Of a stretch of 60,211 bases of DNA, positions 24,780-33,491 are shown one piece after another. The stretch covers positions 140 through 60,350 of the forward strand of contig NZ_JACKSJ010000258.1 of the NCBI RefSeq assembly GCF_025821665.1, read 5' to 3'. The position numbers and the translations under genes were made by a program. Every line of letters begins with the position of its first letter. Within the stretch, counting starts at the first letter, position 1. Source of the stretch: [Mycobacterium] manitobense. Lineage in GTDB: Bacteria > Actinomycetota > Actinomycetes > Mycobacteriales > Mycobacteriaceae. Below the pieces are notes generated by a model. The model saw nothing but the letters and a program-made list of their open reading frames with translations. It had not been told where the DNA came from and did not search any database.

Positions 24780-26329
24780 CCTCAGGCATGACACAGATGG
24801 TTCCCGGCATGCAGCTGATGCCGCCCCCGCCACCGCTGCTCGGTCCGCTGCTGCCGCGCCACGGTGAGCCCGGCTGGTCGGTGTGGTCGCGCAAGGTCTG
24901 GCCGGTCGACCCGCTGGCCGCGGCGCCGCCCCGCCTGCTGGCCGCCGCTACGGTGGCGGCCCTGCTGGGCACTGCGCTGTGGCGTCCGTCGGTGCTCAGC
25001 ATCGGCTATCTCGTGACCGGGCTGATCGTCTTCGGGGTGGTGTATGCGACGGCGCAGCGCAGGCCCACCCGGCGGGAGTGGTGCGGCATCGCCCTGACGA
25101 TGGCGCTGCTGGCGGTGCCGGGACTGCTCGCTGCGGAGTGGCTGGGCGTGCTGTGCATCATGACCGCCTGGATCACCGGGTGGCTGACGATCGTCGGCGG
25201 ACACACCTGGACCGCGGTGTTCACCGGACCGTTCGTGCCGTGGGCCTCGCCCGCGCGGGTGCTGGGCTGGGTCCGGCGCGGTGCGAGTGGCTCGGTGGCG
25301 CACGGACGCATCCCCGACATCGGCCGGGTGGCCGTGGTGGCGGGCGTGACCGTGGCCGTCGCACTGGTCTTCGGCGGTCTGTTCGCGGCGGCCGACGTCG
25401 CGTTCGCGCACGTGCTGGGCAGCGTCACCCCGGCGCTGCAGGTCGACGAGTTCGTCGCGCGCAGCGGAGTCTTCCTGATCGTCGCGGCCTTCGTGCTGGG
25501 CGGCGGGTACCTGCTGCGATTCCCGCCGCGGCTGGACGCGTTGGCGCCCGCGCCGGGCAAGCCGGTGCGGCGCTGGGAGTGGGCGGTACCGCTCGGAGTG
25601 CTCGACGCGCTGTTCCTGGTGTTCGTCGCCGTGCAGGCGACGGTGCTGTTCGGTGGGCATGCCCATGTGCTGGAGACCGAGGGGCTGACCTACGCGGAGT
25701 ACGCGCGGCAGGGATTCTGGCAGCTGCTCTGGGTGTCGGCGCTGACGCTGCTGGTGCTTGCCGCGGTGATCAGGGTGGCGGCCCGGGTGACCGGCGCCGA
25801 CCGCCGGGTGCTGCGGGTTCTCGTCGGAATCCTGTGCGCCACATCTGTTGTCGTGGTCATCTCGGCGATCCACCGGATGTGGCTGTACCAGGAGGCCTAC
25901 GGGTTCAGTGTCCAGCGGCTGATGGTGATCACCATCGAGCTGTGGCTGGGTGCGGTGTTCCTGCTCGTGGCGGCCGCGGGTGTCCGGATGACGGCGCGGT
26001 GGCTGCCGCAGGCGGTGCTGGTGGCCGGTGTGCTGGCGCTGCTCGGGTTGGCGGCGCTCGATCCCGAGCGGCTGGTCGCCGACCGGAACATCGACCGCTT
26101 CGAGCGGACCGGCGAACTCGACGCGGAGTACCTGTCGACGCTGTCGTCGGACATCGACCCGGCCGTGCACCGGCTGCCCGAGCAGGTGCAGCTCTGCGTG
26201 CCGTCGCCGCACCGCGACCCGGAACCCTGGTACCTGTTCAATCTGTCGCGGTCGCGGGCGGACCGGCCGATGGACACCGATCGGCCGGAGCTGTGCCTGC
26301 AGTACGGATGGGACGAGTACCGGTACTGA
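24776..26329 (+). CDS. Polytopic membrane protein, DUF4173/DUF4153-like
   Basis: A 517-residue integral membrane protein. After a Met/Pro-rich cytosolic start (MVPGMQLMPPPPPLLGPLLP) there are about ten to eleven hydrophobic segments from residue 60 to 445, and a C-terminal soluble tail of roughly 75 residues ending YLFNLSRSRADRP...LQYGWDEYRY. The pattern, with LEGLTYAEYARQGFWQLL-like residues (ETEGLTYAEYARQGFWQLLWV), is that of the DUF4173 group of unknown function. The ATG overlaps the kinase stop (ATGA at 24776-24779), so it is co-expressed with the two-component system. It may be a sensing partner or target of the pair; no enzymatic motif is visible. Confidence 0.82.
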   Translation: MTSGMTQMVPGMQLMPPPPPLLGPLLPRHGEPGWSVWSRKVWPVDPLAAAPPRLLAAATVAALLGTALWRPSVLSIGYLVTGLIVFGVVYATAQRRPTRREWCGIALTMALLAVPGLLAAEWLGVLCIMTAWITGWLTIVGGHTWTAVFTGPFVPWASPARVLGWVRRGASGSVAHGRIPDIGRVAVVAGVTVAVALVFGGLFAAADVAFAHVLGSVTPALQVDEFVARSGVFLIVAAFVLGGGYLLRFPPRLDALAPAPGKPVRRWEWAVPLGVLDALFLVFVAVQATVLFGGHAHVLETEGLTYAEYARQGFWQLLWVSALTLLVLAAVIRVAARVTGADRRVLRVLVGILCATSVVVVISAIHRMWLYQEAYGFSVQRLMVITIELWLGAVFLLVAAAGVRMTARWLPQAVLVAGVLALLGLAALDPERLVADRNIDRFERTGELDAEYLSTLSSDIDPAVHRLPEQVQLCVPSPHRDPEPWYLFNLSRSRADRPMDTDRPELCLQYGWDEYRY

Positions 26330-26344
26330 CGGCGGACTCGACCT

Positions 26345-26358
26345 AGCAAGTGCTTGGT
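26345..26358. promoter_or_regulatory. KstR2 operator before kstR2
   Basis: AGCAAGTGCTTGGT, the same sequence as the fadD3-fadE30 box, 15 bp upstream of the kstR2 ATG, so the repressor controls itself and fadA6. A -10-like TAGTCT at 26362-26367 ends 6 bp before the ATG. Confidence 0.92.
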
Positions 26359-26373
26359 TGGTAGTCTGCACTG

Positions 26374-26988
26374 ATGGACAGGGTGGCGCCGACGCGTCGC
26401 GAGGAGCTGCTCGAGCTCGCCGCGACGATGTTCGCCGACCGCGGGCTGCGGGCCACCACCGTGCGCGACATCGCCGACTCGGCGGGAATCCTCTCCGGCA
26501 GCCTCTATCACCACTTCGCCTCCAAGGAGGAGATGGTCGACGAGGTGCTGCGCGGATTCCTGGACTGGCTGTTCGACCGCTACCAGCAGATCGTCGACAC
26601 CGAACCCACTCCGCTCGAACGGCTCAAGGGGCTGTTCATGGCGTCGTTCGAGGCGATCGAGCACCGCCATGCGCAGGTGGTCATCTACCAGGACGAGGCC
26701 AAACGACTCTCCGCGCACCCGCGCTTCTCCTACGTCGAGGAGCGCAATAAGGAGCAGCGCAGGATGTGGATGAGCGTGCTCAACCAGGGCATCGAGGAGG
26801 GCTGCTTCCGCCCCGACCTCGACGTCGACCTGGTCTACCGCTTCATCCGCGACACCACCTGGGTCTCGGTGCGCTGGTATCAGCCCGGCGGACCGCTCAC
26901 CGCCCAGGAGGTCGGCCGGCAATACCTCGACATCGTCCTCGGCGGCATCACCGTCGCGGGCACAACGAACACCACGAAAGAGAGCTGA
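26374..26988 (+). CDS. kstR2: TetR-family repressor KstR2
   Basis: A 204-residue TetR regulator. The N-terminal helix-turn-helix reads REELLELAATMFADRGLRATTVRDIADSAGILSGSLYHHFASKEEM. The C-terminal ligand domain includes YQDEAKRLSAHPRFSYVEERNKEQRRMW, matching KstR2 (Rv3557c). KstR2 represses the genes for the last two steroid rings and is released by HIP-CoA. The three boxes found in this window (21015, 26345, 48032) account for all four KstR2-type units here. The start has no leader and no ribosome site. The fadA6 gene follows after 2 bp, as in M. tuberculosis. Confidence 0.94.
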   Translation: MDRVAPTRREELLELAATMFADRGLRATTVRDIADSAGILSGSLYHHFASKEEMVDEVLRGFLDWLFDRYQQIVDTEPTPLERLKGLFMASFEAIEHRHAQVVIYQDEAKRLSAHPRFSYVEERNKEQRRMWMSVLNQGIEEGCFRPDLDVDLVYRFIRDTTWVSVRWYQPGGPLTAQEVGRQYLDIVLGGITVAGTTNTTKES

Positions 26989-26990
26989 AC

Positions 26991-28139
26991 ATGGCTGAGG
27001 CGTACGTCATCGACGCTGTGCGCACCCCCGTCGGCAAGCGCGGCGGTTCGCTCGCCGGCGTGCACCCGATCGACCTCGGGGTGCACGCGTTCCGCGGCAT
27101 CTTCGACCGGAACGACGTCGACCCCGGCGCGGTGGACGACGTCATCGTCGGCTGCGTCGACGCCATCGGCGGACAGGCGGGCAACATCGGCCGCAACGCC
27201 TGGCTGGCCGCCGGCTACCCCGAGGAGGTCCCCGGCGTCACGGTCGACCGGCAGTGCGGATCCAGCCAGCAGGCCATTTCGTTCGGCGCGCAGGCGATCC
27301 TGTCCGGAACGGCGGACGTCATCCTGGCCGGCGGCATGCAGAACATGAGCCAGATCCCGATCGCGTCGGCGATGGTGGTCGGCAAGGAGTTCGGATTCAC
27401 CTCGCCCACCGGCGAATCGGAGAACTGGCGGCACCGCTACGGCGACCAGGAGATCTCGCAGTTCCGCGGCGCGGAGATGATCGCCGAGAAGTGGGACATC
27501 TCCCGCGAGGAGATGGAGCAGTTCGCCTACACCAGCCATCAGCGGGCGTTCGCCGCGATCCGCGGCGGTCACTTCGAGAACGAGATCCTCGCCGTGGGGG
27601 ACTTCCGCATCGACGAGGGCCCGCGGGAGTCGACGCTGGAGAAGCTGGCTTCGCTCAAGCCGCTCGCCGAGGGCGGCCGGCTGACCGCCGCGGTGGCCAG
27701 CCAGATCTCCGACGGCGCGAGCGCGGTGCTGCTCGCATCGGAGCAGGCCGTCAAGGAGCACAATCTGACCCCGCGCGCCCGCATCCACCACATCAGCGCT
27801 CGCGGCGCCGACCCGGTGTTCATGCTCACCGGCCCCATCCCCGCCACCCGCTACGCGCTGGAGAAGACGGGATTGTCGATCGACGACATCGACGTCGTCG
27901 AGATCAACGAGGCCTTCGCGCCCGTGGTGCTCGCGTGGCTCAAGGAGACCAAGGCCGACCCGGAGAAGGTCAACCCCAACGGCGGCGCCATCGCACTGGG
28001 CCACCCGCTCGGCGCCACCGGCGCCAAGCTGTTCGCCACGATGCTCAACGAGCTCGAGCGCACCGGCGGCCGTTACGGCCTGCAGACGATGTGCGAGGGC
28101 GGCGGCACCGCCAACGTCACCATCATCGAGCGCCTCTAG
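26991..28139 (+). CDS. fadA6: Thiolase FadA6
   Basis: A 382-residue thiolase. The nucleophile C89 is in VDRQCGSSQQAI, the NEAFAPVV and GGAIALGHPLGATGAK histidine segments are present, and the second cysteine lies in MCEGGGTANVTIIERL at the end. FadA6 (Rv3556c) is proposed to cleave the beta-keto-CoA formed after ring C opening by IpdAB. The ATG begins 2 bp after the kstR2 stop, with GAAAGAGAG as ribosome site inside the kstR2 3' end. It is convergent with an alpha/beta hydrolase of the accessory lipid cluster. In M. tuberculosis the neighbours on this side are Rv3555c and the ferredoxin gene fdxB, which are not found here. Confidence 0.92.
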   Translation: MAEAYVIDAVRTPVGKRGGSLAGVHPIDLGVHAFRGIFDRNDVDPGAVDDVIVGCVDAIGGQAGNIGRNAWLAAGYPEEVPGVTVDRQCGSSQQAISFGAQAILSGTADVILAGGMQNMSQIPIASAMVVGKEFGFTSPTGESENWRHRYGDQEISQFRGAEMIAEKWDISREEMEQFAYTSHQRAFAAIRGGHFENEILAVGDFRIDEGPRESTLEKLASLKPLAEGGRLTAAVASQISDGASAVLLASEQAVKEHNLTPRARIHHISARGADPVFMLTGPIPATRYALEKTGLSIDDIDVVEINEAFAPVVLAWLKETKADPEKVNPNGGAIALGHPLGATGAKLFATMLNELERTGGRYGLQTMCEGGGTANVTIIERL

Positions 28140-28158
28140 TCCCGCTCGCCGGGAGTGG

Positions 28159-29109
28159 TCAGGCCGCGACGGGCATGTCCGCGGCGGCAGCGGCGACGAA
28201 CTCGTCGATCAGGCCGGCCACCGTCTCGGGCCGTTCGGTCGGCGGATGGTGGTGCACGCCGGGCATGATGTGCAGCCGGCTGTTCGGCAGCAGCCGGTGA
28301 GCTGCGCGGGCATGCTCGACGGGGATGACCCGGTCGTCGTCGCCGCTGATGATCAGCGCAGGCATGGTGTCGCACAGCTTGTTCAGGGCGGACACCGCCT
28401 GACCGCGGAAGTCCACGACCGATCGCAGGGTCCGTAGGAAGGCCTGCCGGTGATCCCGGTCCGAGAGCGACGGGCGGGCGGTGAAGCGGTCGGAGGATCC
28501 CGTCAGCGCACGCACCGCGTTGCCGGCGAAGACAGCAGCCCGTGATGCGACGACCGGCAGGACCAGTTCGGCGCCCGGCAGCGACAGCAGGCGCAGCACG
28601 CGGCCGACGTCGTCGCCGAAACCGCCGCTGCTGATCAGCACCATCCGGTCGCAGTACTCGCCGTGCTGATGGGCGAACTGCATCGCGATGCCGCCACCGA
28701 GCGAGTGGCCGACGACAGTGACGCGCGAGACGCCGAGTGCGTCCAGGAAATCGCGGAGCAGTACCGCGAAGGCGCCCACCGAGTAGTCGCCGCGCGGCTT
28801 GTCGGATGAACCGTGGCCCAGCAGATCCGGCGCGATGACACGGTACTTGCCTGCGAGCAGCGGGATCACCGCGCTCCAGGTGTTGGAACTTCCGCCCATA
28901 CCGTGCACCAGCAGCAGCACATCGCCTGTGCCCTCGTCGCGGTACGCCAGGCGGTCACCATGCAACGTCATGGTCTTCAGCCGCTCGTCGGCCGCGCTGA
29001 TCACGGCGGCCGGCTGGGCGTCACGCCCGGGCAGCGACACGACGGCCGGGGCCGCCGCAAAGGCTGCGCACGCGGCTGCGCCGACCAGCAGGCTCTTGAT
29101 GGCGTTCAT
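28159..29109 (-). CDS. Alpha/beta hydrolase with N-terminal membrane/signal segment (cluster hydrolase 1)
   Basis: A 316-residue protein from the ATG at 29107-29109. The N-terminus MNAIKSLLVGAAACAAFAAAPAVVS is a likely signal peptide or anchor, so the enzyme probably acts outside the cytosol. The hydrolase fold follows: LLLVHGMGGSSNTWSAVIP, APDLLGHGSSDKPRGDY, the nucleophile elbow VVGHSLGGGIAMQ, the acid in ISGDDDRVIPVEHA and the histidine in PGVHHHPPTERP. A longer open frame to 29346 would run through the promoter module and is rejected. It is the last gene of the accessory lipid cluster and has its own copy of the shared promoter (29168-29256). A role in trimming or transferring acyl groups on an exported lipid is inference. 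Confidence 0.8.
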   Translation of the reverse strand: MNAIKSLLVGAAACAAFAAAPAVVSLPGRDAQPAAVISAADERLKTMTLHGDRLAYRDEGTGDVLLLVHGMGGSSNTWSAVIPLLAGKYRVIAPDLLGHGSSDKPRGDYSVGAFAVLLRDFLDALGVSRVTVVGHSLGGGIAMQFAHQHGEYCDRMVLISSGGFGDDVGRVLRLLSLPGAELVLPVVASRAAVFAGNAVRALTGSSDRFTARPSLSDRDHRQAFLRTLRSVVDFRGQAVSALNKLCDTMPALIISGDDDRVIPVEHARAAHRLLPNSRLHIMPGVHHHPPTERPETVAGLIDEFVAAAAADMPVAA

Positions 29110-29167
29110 GCGGTTGCTCCGATTCGTGCGGGTTCCCCTCGAGGGGAACGCTGTTCGATCAGCTCTC

Positions 29168-29256
29168 ACGCTAAGTGTTGTCCGGCAATGTTTCTCGCTT
29201 GTGCGCACTACCGGCCACAAGCAGCGATGTCCGCGTTCTGTGCATTGTGCGCGACG
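29168..29256 (-). promoter_or_regulatory. Cluster promoter module 1 (before hydrolase 1)
   Basis: On the minus strand: distal box (29236-29256, 18 of 21 positions identical to module 2), proximal CACAAGCG (29196-29203), 22 bp, then -10-like TAGCGT (29168-29173). The distal box lies within the last codons of the upstream hydrolase 2 gene. The 16-nt stretch TCGCTTGTGCGCACTA is shared exactly with module 5. Confidence 0.72.
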
Positions 29257-30239
29257 AGCGTCAGGTGCCGCTTCTTCCTGCCTGGCGCGAAATCCGAGGT
29301 TGCGCGGCGCATCTCCATGGCGCGGCCGACGACGTCGCTGACGCACTCGGCGGCCTCCTGCAGCAGCAGGTGCCCGGCGGTGGGGTGGTGCAGATGGACC
29401 GCGCCCGGGATGGCGGCGGCGATCTCACGGGAGTGTGCGGCCGGGGTGAGGATGTCGGCGCCGCCGCTGATGACGAACGTCCTTGCGGCGATCGACCCGA
29501 GGGACCGGGTCACGTCGTAGCTCCGCAGGCTCGGCAGGAAGCCCGCCGCCGTGCTCAGCAGTGTCCGGCTGACGGCGGCAGCGGTCACGCCGCTGACCGT
29601 GGTGTGGTCGCCGGCGAACATCCCGAGTGCGTCGCCCAGCGGCCGCATGAGCGCCTGGACGGCCGTGTCCACCGCAGGCATGCGGCGGACGAGTCCGAAC
29701 AGGGCTCCGGTGGCGGGTGTCGCCAGCAGGCGCGGCAGGCCGCGTCCGGACAGTCCGCCCGCGGCGGTGCCGACCAGGACGAGGGCGCGCGGACTGACGG
29801 GGCGGTCGGCGGCGGGCCGGGCAAGGTAGGCCAGCGCCGTCATCCCACCCATCGAGTGGCCGGCGATCGTGAGCGGGCCGGTGATGTCCGATGTGGCCAG
29901 GACCTCGGCGAGATCGGCTGCCAGCCGGTCGATCCGGTAGGTCGGCATCGGGGCGGCGGCCGAGCGGCCGTGGCCGCGGTGGTCGTAGGTGATGATGCGG
30001 ACCCTGCCGCCCCACCTACGGCGCAGCCGGCGCACCTGGGGAGACCAACTCTGCTGCGACAAGAGGAGACCGTGCAGCAGGACGACCGTCGGTGCGTCGG
30101 CCTGGTCGGCACGGTGGTCATGCACCGACAACCGCACGCCGTCACTCGTGACGACGATCCGCTCGACAGGGCCGTCGCCACCCGGCGTGCCGGATCGAAA
30201 AGCATTGGGCGACAGCTCGTCCTCGGGTGCGATCGACAT
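29208..30239 (-). CDS. Alpha/beta hydrolase (cluster hydrolase 2)
   Basis: A 343-residue alpha/beta hydrolase from the ATG at 30237-30239, which follows a GAGGAGCC ribosome site. Motifs are VVLLHGLLLSQQSWSPQ, TYDHRGHGRSAAAP, the nucleophile elbow IAGHSMGGMTALA, the acid in VISGGADILTPAAHS, and the histidine in PTAGHLLLQEA. No signal peptide is visible, so it is probably cytosolic. The last residues (VAHNAQNADIAACGR) are encoded by the distal box of the next promoter module, which suggests the regulatory element extends into the coding end. It has its own copy of the shared promoter at 30270-30357. The substrate is unknown; an ester of the cluster lipid is a reasonable guess. Confidence 0.8.
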   Translation of the reverse strand: MSIAPEDELSPNAFRSGTPGGDGPVERIVVTSDGVRLSVHDHRADQADAPTVVLLHGLLLSQQSWSPQVRRLRRRWGGRVRIITYDHRGHGRSAAAPMPTYRIDRLAADLAEVLATSDITGPLTIAGHSMGGMTALAYLARPAADRPVSPRALVLVGTAAGGLSGRGLPRLLATPATGALFGLVRRMPAVDTAVQALMRPLGDALGMFAGDHTTVSGVTAAAVSRTLLSTAAGFLPSLRSYDVTRSLGSIAARTFVISGGADILTPAAHSREIAAAIPGAVHLHHPTAGHLLLQEAAECVSDVVGRAMEMRRATSDFAPGRKKRHLTLVAHNAQNADIAACGR

Positions 30240-30269
30240 GGTGGGCTCCTCGACATCGTTGATGTCTCG

Positions 30270-30357
30270 AACGTAGGCTCCTCGTATCACGCCGTCGCGC
30301 TTGTGCTTACAACCCACGTTTACGGCGAAACCGCGCTTCTGCGCATTGCGCTCGACG
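30270..30357 (-). promoter_or_regulatory. Cluster promoter module 2 (before hydrolase 2)
   Basis: Minus strand: distal box 30337-30357 (contains the inverted repeat GCGCATTGCGC), proximal CACAAGCG 30298-30305, 22 bp, -10-like TACGTT 30270-30275. The transcript would start about 25 bp before the ATG at 30239. Confidence 0.75.
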
Positions 30358-30363
30358 CACGAA

Positions 30364-30391
30364 AGGAGGGCCGCCTGGTGGCGGCCCTCCT
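30364..30391 (-). terminator. Rho-independent terminator of the mmpL gene
   Basis: AGGAGGGCCGCC (30364-30375) and GGCGGCCCTCCT (30380-30391) make a perfect 12-bp stem with loop TGGT. In the mmpL direction it is followed by TTTC. It lies 30 bp after the mmpL stop and just before module 2. Confidence 0.85.
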
Positions 30392-30421
30392 GTGCTGTGA
30401 CCGGCTATCCGGCCGACTCGT

Positions 30422-33364
30422 TCACCTCCGGTGCCGGGCCGCCGCCGTGCCCGGCCTCGCCGGCCACCAGTTCGCCGGCCCCAGCAGCGTGGCCAGGGCA
30501 GGCACGGTGATCGTCCGCACCACGAAGGTGTCGATCAGCAGGCCGACACCGATGATGAACCCGGTCTGCATCATGGTGGTGAGGCTGCCGAACAGCAGAC
30601 CGAACATCGATGCGGCGAAGATGATCCCGGCTGAGGTGATGACACCACCGGTGGACCGGATGGCCCGGATGATGCCGGTGCGGATCCCCGAGCCCGACTC
30701 TTCGCGGATTCGGGTGATCAACAGCAGGTTGTAGTCCGCACCGACGGCCACCAGCACGATGAACGCCGTCGCCGCGACACTCCAGTGGATCGACTGACCG
30801 AGCAGGACCTGGAAGAACAGCACCCCCGTGCCCATCGCCGAGAGGAAGGACAGCACCACGGACACGATGAGGTACAGCGGCGCCACCAGCGCCCGCAGCA
30901 GGAGCACCAGGATGATGAACACCACGGCCAGCGTGACGGCGATGATCAGCTCGACGTCGCTGTTGTAGTCGCTGCGGATCGTGCTGTACATCGCGGTGGT
31001 GCCGACCATCGAGATGGTGGCGTCCGAGAGTGAGGTGTTGGGCTGTGCACCGCGGGCGGTGTCCAGGATCGACGACACCTGGTCCATCGCCTGGGTGCTG
31101 AACGGGTCGAACGTCGTCTCGACCGTGTACCGCGCCGAATGCCCGTCGGGTGAGATGAACAGCTGCGCCGCCTTCTTGAAGTCGTTCGAGTCGAGCACCT
31201 GGCTGGGGATGTACATGCCGGCCATGGCGGGCGACGTCGCGTTCTGCTTCATCGACAGCAGCAGGTCGGACGCCTGGTTCAGGCCCGCACCCATCTTCTT
31301 GGTCTGGTCGACGAGCGTGTGCACGCCCGCGGCCAGTTTCGCACTGCCGTCGGCCAACTGGTCGGCGCCGCTCTGCACCCGGGACACCTCGGACTGGATG
31401 GTCGCGGCGCCACCGCCGGCCGCGTTGCGCAGCGTGTTGATCGCGGTGTCCAACTGGCCGGTCAGATTCTGCACCGTCGAGAGCATGCCCGGCGCAGCCG
31501 TCGAGTTCCCGGCGGGGATCACCTGGCCCAGAGCGGAGCGCCCGGCGCTGCACAGCGGATTGGCGGTGCACTGCGGCCCGTTCAGTTCAGATTGCACCTG
31601 ATTCACCGTCCCGGAGGCCTGGGTGAGTGCCGCGGTACTCGAATTCGCCATCCCGCGAATCGAATCGACCAGGTTGGCCGCGGTGTTGAGCTGACCCTGC
31701 ACCTGGCCCAGTGTCGAGGTGAGCCCACTGACCGAGCCACTGGCACTGTGCACCTGATCGCGCACCGAGGCCAGGGTGGCGGCCAACTGGTCGGCGCCGC
31801 TGGTCAGCGCATCGAGATCGCGGTCCTTGTCCGAGATCTGCGTCGATGCGCCGTGCAGCGCGTCGCCGACCTGGCCGGCCTGGTAGCTCAGCTTGGTCTG
31901 GTCCAGTGGCTTGCCGTCGGGTCGGGTGATACCGCGCACCGCGGCGATGTTCGGCAGCTGGGACACCCGTTGTGCCATCTGCTCCATGTCCGCGAGACTC
32001 TGCGCGGTCCGCAGGTCGTGCGGCGAGTGGATGTAGATGTACTGCGGCAGCAGGGCACTCGTCGAGAAGTGGTCCTGCATCGCCGAGAAGCCGACGTTGC
32101 TCTCCGCCGACTGCGGGAGTTGCAGCCGGTCGTTGAACGTGGGATGCAGGAACGCCGCGCAGCTCGCGAGCGAGATCAACACCACCAGGCTGGCCGCCAG
32201 GTGGATCTTGGGCTTGCGGACGATGTGCACGGCCGAGCGCTGCCACAACCTGCCGGTCAGTGAGCGCCGCGGCTTCACCCAGCCGCGCCTGCCTGCGAGC
32301 ACGAGCACCGCGGGCAGCAGGGTGATCGCTGCCAGCAGGGCGACGGCGATCGAGACGGCGAGGGCCGGGCCGACACTGGTGAACCAGGGCAGTTTGGCGA
32401 AGATCATGCCGAGGAAGGTGACCGCGACGGTGGCCGCCGACGCGGCGATGACCTTGCCGATCGAGCTCAGCGCCTTGCGCACCGCGGCGTCGGAATCCAT
32501 TCCGTCACCGATGTACTCGTGGTAGCGACTGATCAGGAAGACGGCGTAGTCGGTGCCCGCGCCGGCCACCATCGTGGTCATCAGCACCATCGTCAACAGC
32601 GAGACGCTGAGGCCCGCGTGGGTCAGCGCCGAGACCGCGCCTTCGGCCGCCGTCACCGAGACGCCGATCACGATCAGCGGCAGCAACACCGTGACGGGCC
32701 GCCGGTAGATCACCAGCAGGATCGAGAGCACCAGGATCATGGTGGCCAGTTCGATCATGTGCATGTCGTGCTCACCGATGTTCGACAGGTCGCCCATCAT
32801 CGCGGCCTGGCCGGTGACGTCGGCGGACAGCCCGGTGCCTTCGGTGGTGTGCTTGACGGTCTCGGTGATCTGCTTGTAGGCGGCCGACGACTCGGGCGAG
32901 CCGGCAGGCGCCTTGAGGATCACCGCCATGTACGCCGCCTGATTGTCCTTGCTGACCATCAGCTGACGCAGCGGCGGCGTGGTGAGGTAGTCCTGCACAC
33001 TCGCCACCTGGTCGGTGTCGGCGCGCAGCGTGGTGGCCACCTCGCGGTAGGTCGCCTCGTCGGCGGGCCCGAGGTCCTTCTTGTCCTTGTCGGTGAGGAC
33101 GACGACCATGATGTTCTGGGCGGACTCGCCGAATTCCTTGGCCATCTGATTGGTCGCCGCCATCGCCGCGGGCGGCAGCGGCTGAACCTGCTGGCTCTGC
33201 ACCACCTTCGCCAGCGGAGTGCAGAACACGCTCAGCACGATCAACAGCGCGACCCAGGCGCCGATCATGACCCACGGCGCGCGTACGACGAACCGGCCCA
33301 GCGCGGAGAACGCGTCACCGGATGGCTTGGACTCGGCCCTGTGGGTGCCGGACTTTGTGAACAC
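30422..33364 (-). CDS. MmpL-family RND lipid transporter
   Basis: A 980-residue MmpL protein. There is one membrane helix near the N-terminus (WVMIGAWVALLIVLSVFC), five more after the first large extracytoplasmic loop, and a second set of six at the C-terminal end, giving about twelve. The proton-relay signatures GAGTDYAVFLISRYHE and VGADYNLLLITRIREE are both intact. The second external loop (about 460-740) holds a long helical, Gln/Ser/Leu-rich stretch, the coiled-coil insertion typical of MmpL4/MmpL5-type transporters that extends toward the outer membrane. No MmpS partner gene is in the window. The GTG at 33364 has a GAAAGG site upstream. Export of the acylated product of the neighbouring acyltransferases is inferred. 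Confidence 0.92.
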   Translation of the reverse strand: MFTKSGTHRAESKPSGDAFSALGRFVVRAPWVMIGAWVALLIVLSVFCTPLAKVVQSQQVQPLPPAAMAATNQMAKEFGESAQNIMVVVLTDKDKKDLGPADEATYREVATTLRADTDQVASVQDYLTTPPLRQLMVSKDNQAAYMAVILKAPAGSPESSAAYKQITETVKHTTEGTGLSADVTGQAAMMGDLSNIGEHDMHMIELATMILVLSILLVIYRRPVTVLLPLIVIGVSVTAAEGAVSALTHAGLSVSLLTMVLMTTMVAGAGTDYAVFLISRYHEYIGDGMDSDAAVRKALSSIGKVIAASAATVAVTFLGMIFAKLPWFTSVGPALAVSIAVALLAAITLLPAVLVLAGRRGWVKPRRSLTGRLWQRSAVHIVRKPKIHLAASLVVLISLASCAAFLHPTFNDRLQLPQSAESNVGFSAMQDHFSTSALLPQYIYIHSPHDLRTAQSLADMEQMAQRVSQLPNIAAVRGITRPDGKPLDQTKLSYQAGQVGDALHGASTQISDKDRDLDALTSGADQLAATLASVRDQVHSASGSVSGLTSTLGQVQGQLNTAANLVDSIRGMANSSTAALTQASGTVNQVQSELNGPQCTANPLCSAGRSALGQVIPAGNSTAAPGMLSTVQNLTGQLDTAINTLRNAAGGGAATIQSEVSRVQSGADQLADGSAKLAAGVHTLVDQTKKMGAGLNQASDLLLSMKQNATSPAMAGMYIPSQVLDSNDFKKAAQLFISPDGHSARYTVETTFDPFSTQAMDQVSSILDTARGAQPNTSLSDATISMVGTTAMYSTIRSDYNSDVELIIAVTLAVVFIILVLLLRALVAPLYLIVSVVLSFLSAMGTGVLFFQVLLGQSIHWSVAATAFIVLVAVGADYNLLLITRIREESGSGIRTGIIRAIRSTGGVITSAGIIFAASMFGLLFGSLTTMMQTGFIIGVGLLIDTFVVRTITVPALATLLGPANWWPARPGTAAARHRR

Positions 33365-33401
33365 GGTGCGACCTTTCGCTGCGGTATGTGCTGGTAGAGC
33401 G

Positions 33402-33491
33402 AAGGTATGGCGCCATGTACCCCCCGGTCGCGCTTGTGAGCCTTAGTCGCGACAAGCGACGTTTACGGTGTTGTGCGCATTGCGCTCAGCG
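33402..33491 (-). promoter_or_regulatory. Cluster promoter module 3 (before mmpL)
   Basis: Minus strand: distal box 33471-33491 (the + strand reads TTGTGCGCATTGCGCTCAG, then CG), proximal CACAAGCG 33431-33438, 23 bp, -10-like TACCTT 33402-33407. The distal box covers the stop codon of the acyltransferase paralogue 1 gene. Confidence 0.78.

Noticed and set aside
24782..26371. A 529-codon minus-strand frame opposite the DUF4173-like gene
   Set aside because: The product is His/Arg/Gln-rich without domains, while the plus-strand gene has ten or more clear membrane helices and is coupled to the kinase gene.
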